DNA of 8,161 bases from CBFFRJ01 sp965644225 (GTDB taxonomy: Bacteria > Pseudomonadota > Gammaproteobacteria > Enterobacterales > Enterobacteriaceae), in the NCBI RefSeq assembly GCF_965644225.1, contig NZ_CBFFRJ010000179.1, forward strand, positions 1 to 8,161, written 5' to 3'. The notes under the pieces are model-generated. The model worked only from the letters and a program-made list of their open reading frames with translations. It did not search any database and had not been told where the DNA came from. The first letter of the stretch is position 1; each line of letters starts with the position of its first letter. Positions 5,889 to 8,161 of the stretch are shown piece by piece. A program made the translations under genes and the position numbers.

Positions 5889-6985
5889 CCGTTCATCGAA
5901 CTTTTCAGCGCGCTGTCGGCCTGATGGCGCGCCAGAGCCAGCTCGATCAGGCGGGTGATTAAATCGCTGTAGCTGATACCGCTTGCCTGCCACAGTTTGG
6001 GATACATGCTGATATTGGTAAAGCCAGGCAGTGTGTTGATTTCGTTGATGATGACTTCATTTTCCGCAGTCAGAAAGACGTCCACACGCGCCATCCCGGC
6101 ACAGCCTAACGTTTGATAAGCCTGCACGGCGATAGCACGAATCTTCGCGTTCACTTCTGGCGCAATAGCCGCCGGAACCACGACCTGCGCGCCATTATCA
6201 TCAATATACTTGGTGTCATAGGCGTAAAACTCGCTGTTGAGAACGATCTCGCCGCAGGTGCTGGCTTCAGGGTTTTCATTACCCAGCACCGCACACTCTA
6301 TCTCCCGACCTTTAATCCCTGTTTCGACCACCACTTTATGGTCAAACTCAAAGGCCAGAGCCACTGCCGCCGTATATTGTGCTTCACTGATGACTTTGCT
6401 CACGCCCACCGAAGAGCCCTGATTGGCAGGCTTTACAAACAACGGCAGGCCCAGTCTGGCCTGCATATCCTCGAAGCTAAAATGATGACGATTGCTGCGC
6501 GTGAGAGTGACAAAGGACGCAACGGCGAGTCCGGCATCCCGCAGCAGACGTTTGGTGACGTCTTTGTCCATACAGGCCGCAGAGCCCAGAACGTCAGAGC
6601 CGACAAACGGCAAATTCGCCATCCGCAGTAATCCCTGAAGCGTGCCATCCTCACCCTGGGTTCCATGCACAATCGGGAAAATGACATCCACCTGGGAGAA
6701 CGGCGAACCGTTGTGGGCATTGATGAGTTGCTGCGTCGTCTGACCGGGGATCAGGGCCACGCTCTCAGGCGATGGATTAAGCGCAATACGCGCTGGATCG
6801 CTGGCATTTTGCAGATAATTATTCGCGTCATTGATATGCCATTGCCCCTGCTTATCGATCCCAAGTAGCAGGACTTCGAAACGCGACTTATCCATTGCAT
6901 CGACGATATTCTTCGCCGATTGCAGCGACACTTCATGCTCAGCCGACTTACCACCGAACACGACCCCTACCCGCAGTTTTGCCAT
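5885..6985 (-). CDS. ddlA: DdlA, D-alanine--D-alanine ligase A
   Basis: DdlA joins two D-alanines with ATP in the cytoplasm, supplying the terminal dipeptide of peptidoglycan precursors. The product has 366 residues (E. coli 364) with the ATP-grasp layout: N-terminal domain with GGKSAEHEVS (11-20, Glu16 contacts the first substrate), ATP-binding Lys185 in FVKPANQGSSVGVS with the serine loop at 191-192, an omega loop YDTKY (256-260) whose Tyr260 marks D-Ala rather than D-lactate specificity, Arg300 in GMARVDVF, and metal ligands Asp302, Glu315 and Asn317 in NEIN. I start at the ATG whose first base is 6985, because it gives the conserved MAKLRVG and has AAAGGTG just upstream; an in-frame GTG at 6997 lies on that ribosome site. 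No active-site defect is visible. Confidence 0.96.
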   Translation of the reverse strand: MAKLRVGVVFGGKSAEHEVSLQSAKNIVDAMDKSRFEVLLLGIDKQGQWHINDANNYLQNASDPARIALNPSPESVALIPGQTTQQLINAHNGSPFSQVDVIFPIVHGTQGEDGTLQGLLRMANLPFVGSDVLGSAACMDKDVTKRLLRDAGLAVASFVTLTRSNRHHFSFEDMQARLGLPLFVKPANQGSSVGVSKVISEAQYTAAVALAFEFDHKVVVETGIKGREIECAVLGNENPEASTCGEIVLNSEFYAYDTKYIDDNGAQVVVPAAIAPEVNAKIRAIAVQAYQTLGCAGMARVDVFLTAENEVIINEINTLPGFTNISMYPKLWQASGISYSDLITRLIELALARHQADSALKSSMNG

Positions 6986-7175
6986 CACACCTTTCACTCA
7001 ATCATTCAGAAAGCACATACCATATCACTTCTGCCATCCTGTTTTCAGTGATAAATAGGCGGATGTTTGAAAGGAAAAAGCCCGATCGCACACACTGTTT
7101 TTCTGTTCGTAATCGGGATGGAATCCTCTTGCTCGTCTGCTCTTAAGGCCTGGATGAGGAAGCCACCGTCAACCG

Positions 7176-8081
7176 GTGCTGGAACGGCGGATATGGCCGC
7201 ACCGGCGTGGCGTGATGGGGCTAACCTCCGGCTATATTCCCAACGCTATGGCGCTGGTGGCGTCACAGGCGCCGAGAGAGCGCAGCGGGTGGGCGCTCAG
7301 TACGCTCTCCACGTCGCAGATAAGCGGTGTGATTGGCGGGCCGCTTCTCGGCGGCTTCCTGGCGGACCACTTTGGCCTGCGGATGGTTTTTCTGATCACC
7401 GCCATTTTGCTGGTCATCAGCTTTCTGGTTACCCTGTTTTTAATTAAAGAGGGCGCCAGGCCAAAAATCAGTAAGGCGCAGCGACTGAGCGGTAAAGCGG
7501 TATTTTCGACGCTGCCTTATCCTGGTCTGGTCATCAGCCTGTTTGTGACGACAATGGTCATTCAGCTGTGTAACGGGTCGGTGGGGCCAATTCTGGCGCT
7601 CTTTATTCAGTCGATGACGCCGGACAGCAATAACATTGCTTTTCTCAGTGGCCTGATTGCCGCCATTCCGGGTGTTTCGGCATTAATGTCCGCTCCACGA
7701 CTGGGTAAACTCGGTGACCGTATTGGTACTGCCCGTATCCTGATGGCGACCCTTACCTGCGCGGTGATATTGTTCTTCGCCATGTCGTTTGTCACCTCGC
7801 CGTTACAATTAGGCGTCCTGCGTTTCCTGCTTGGATTTGCCGATGGCGCGATGCTTCCGGCGGTGCAAACTCTGCTGCTCAAATACTCCAGCGACCAGGT
7901 GACGGGGCGTATTTTCGGTTATAACCAGTCGTTTATGTATCTTGGTAATGTGGTGGGGCCGCTGATGGGCGCGTCGGTGTCTGCGATGGCGGGATTCCGC
8001 TGGGTGTTTGTTGCCACTGCGCTGGTTGTGCTGATTAATATATGGCAACTGGCCGTTGTATTACGCAAAACCAAAGTCTGA
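7176..8081 (+). pseudogene. MFS drug-efflux transporter remnant (MdtG-like), 5' part lost
   Basis: The readable frame resembles MdtG (YceE) of the DHA1 drug:proton antiporter family, but only from about mid TM4 onward. From RGVMGLTSGYIPNAMALVASQ (first codon at 7206) it aligns well with the E. coli protein. Features include the motif-C-like run GVIGGPLLGGFLAD, six hydrophobic segments in the second half, the second-half motif APRLGKLGDRIG, and GRIFGYNQSF near the end. Some 100-115 N-terminal residues (TM1-4 and the first loop) are missing, and no good ribosome site precedes the GTG at 7176. Scraps upstream look like decayed MFS sequence: HRQPVL (about 7161-7178) resembles the loop-2-3 motif but runs straight into RRIWPHRRG. 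It is enough like MdtG to place in the family, but not to call mdtG itself. The IS end begins 9 bp after its stop. It is probably non-functional. Confidence 0.75.
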
Positions 8082-8090
8082 TACTGCTAA

Positions 8091-8161
8091 GGAAGGTGCG
8101 ATTTAATCGTCAGTTATGAGAACATAAGGCTTTCTTTGCCATAGATTTTTCACGATGCCCG
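8091..8161 (+). mobile_element. IS5-group insertion sequence end (partial), right border
   Basis: This is the same terminus as at the left border, in opposite orientation: 70 bases identical to the reverse complement of 1-70. It starts GGAAGGTGCGA at 8091, and CTAA (8087-8090) precedes it, again a typical IS5 target. A possible transposase start ATG lies at 8155-8157, running right and out of the window. An 11-bp palindrome CGATTAAATCG on the left copy (52-62) is mirrored here. No transposase body is visible. Confidence 0.8.

Noticed and set aside
6113..6631. 172-codon plus-strand frame within ddlA
   Set aside because: Antisense shadow of the conserved ddlA coding sequence.
7081..7117. CCCGAT...ATCGGG inverted repeat as a terminator or recombination site
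   Set aside because: 6-bp arms with a 25-nt loop, no T run following, and no integrase or cassette context.
1..8161. Site-specific invertible switch like fim or hin
   Set aside because: No recombinase gene is present, and the repeats are recognisable IS ends rather than short recombination sites; any inversion would rely on homologous recombination.

Overview
The window reads as enterobacterial chromosome (Enterobacteriaceae, close to Escherichia/Salmonella/Citrobacter/Enterobacter). The genes and their order match the E. coli stretch iprA(yaiV)-ampH-sbmA-yaiW-yaiY-yaiZ-ddlA as I remember it. The proteins are clearly diverged from E. coli, so I do not assign a genus. One extra gene, a small isochorismatase-fold cysteine hydrolase, sits between ampH and sbmA.

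Both ends of the window lie inside an insertion sequence. Bases 1-70 and 8091-8160 are a perfect 70-bp inverted repeat, and the inner terminus of each begins GGAAGGTGCG, the terminal repeat of IS5-group elements. CTAA, a typical IS5 target tetranucleotide, abuts each inner edge. The segment is therefore bounded by two inverted IS5-like ends. No transposase body is visible.

Left to right: IS end; iprA, broken by the IS at its start codon and by a one-base frameshift; ampH (minus strand), convergent with iprA; a divergent intergenic region with a good ampH promoter; the cysteine hydrolase (plus); the sbmA-yaiW operon (plus) behind a sigma-E-like promoter that overlaps the hydrolase stop codon; yaiY (minus), overlapping yaiW tail to tail; a 252-bp divergent region with interleaved inverted repeats; yaiZ (plus), overlapping ddlA (minus) tail to tail; then a decayed MdtG-like MFS drug-efflux gene whose 5' part is lost; and the second IS end.

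Most of the intact genes concern the cell envelope. AmpH trims and recycles peptidoglycan, DdlA makes the D-Ala-D-Ala precursor, SbmA imports peptide antibiotics and YaiW is an envelope lipoprotein co-transcribed with it. YaiY and YaiZ are small inner-membrane proteins of unknown role. The two genes next to the IS ends are the two that are broken, which fits IS-associated decay at the borders of an otherwise conserved block. I see no RNA gene, CRISPR array, recombinase or phage gene, and I find no convincing new defence or mobile system here. No gene-free stretch exceeds 300 bases.
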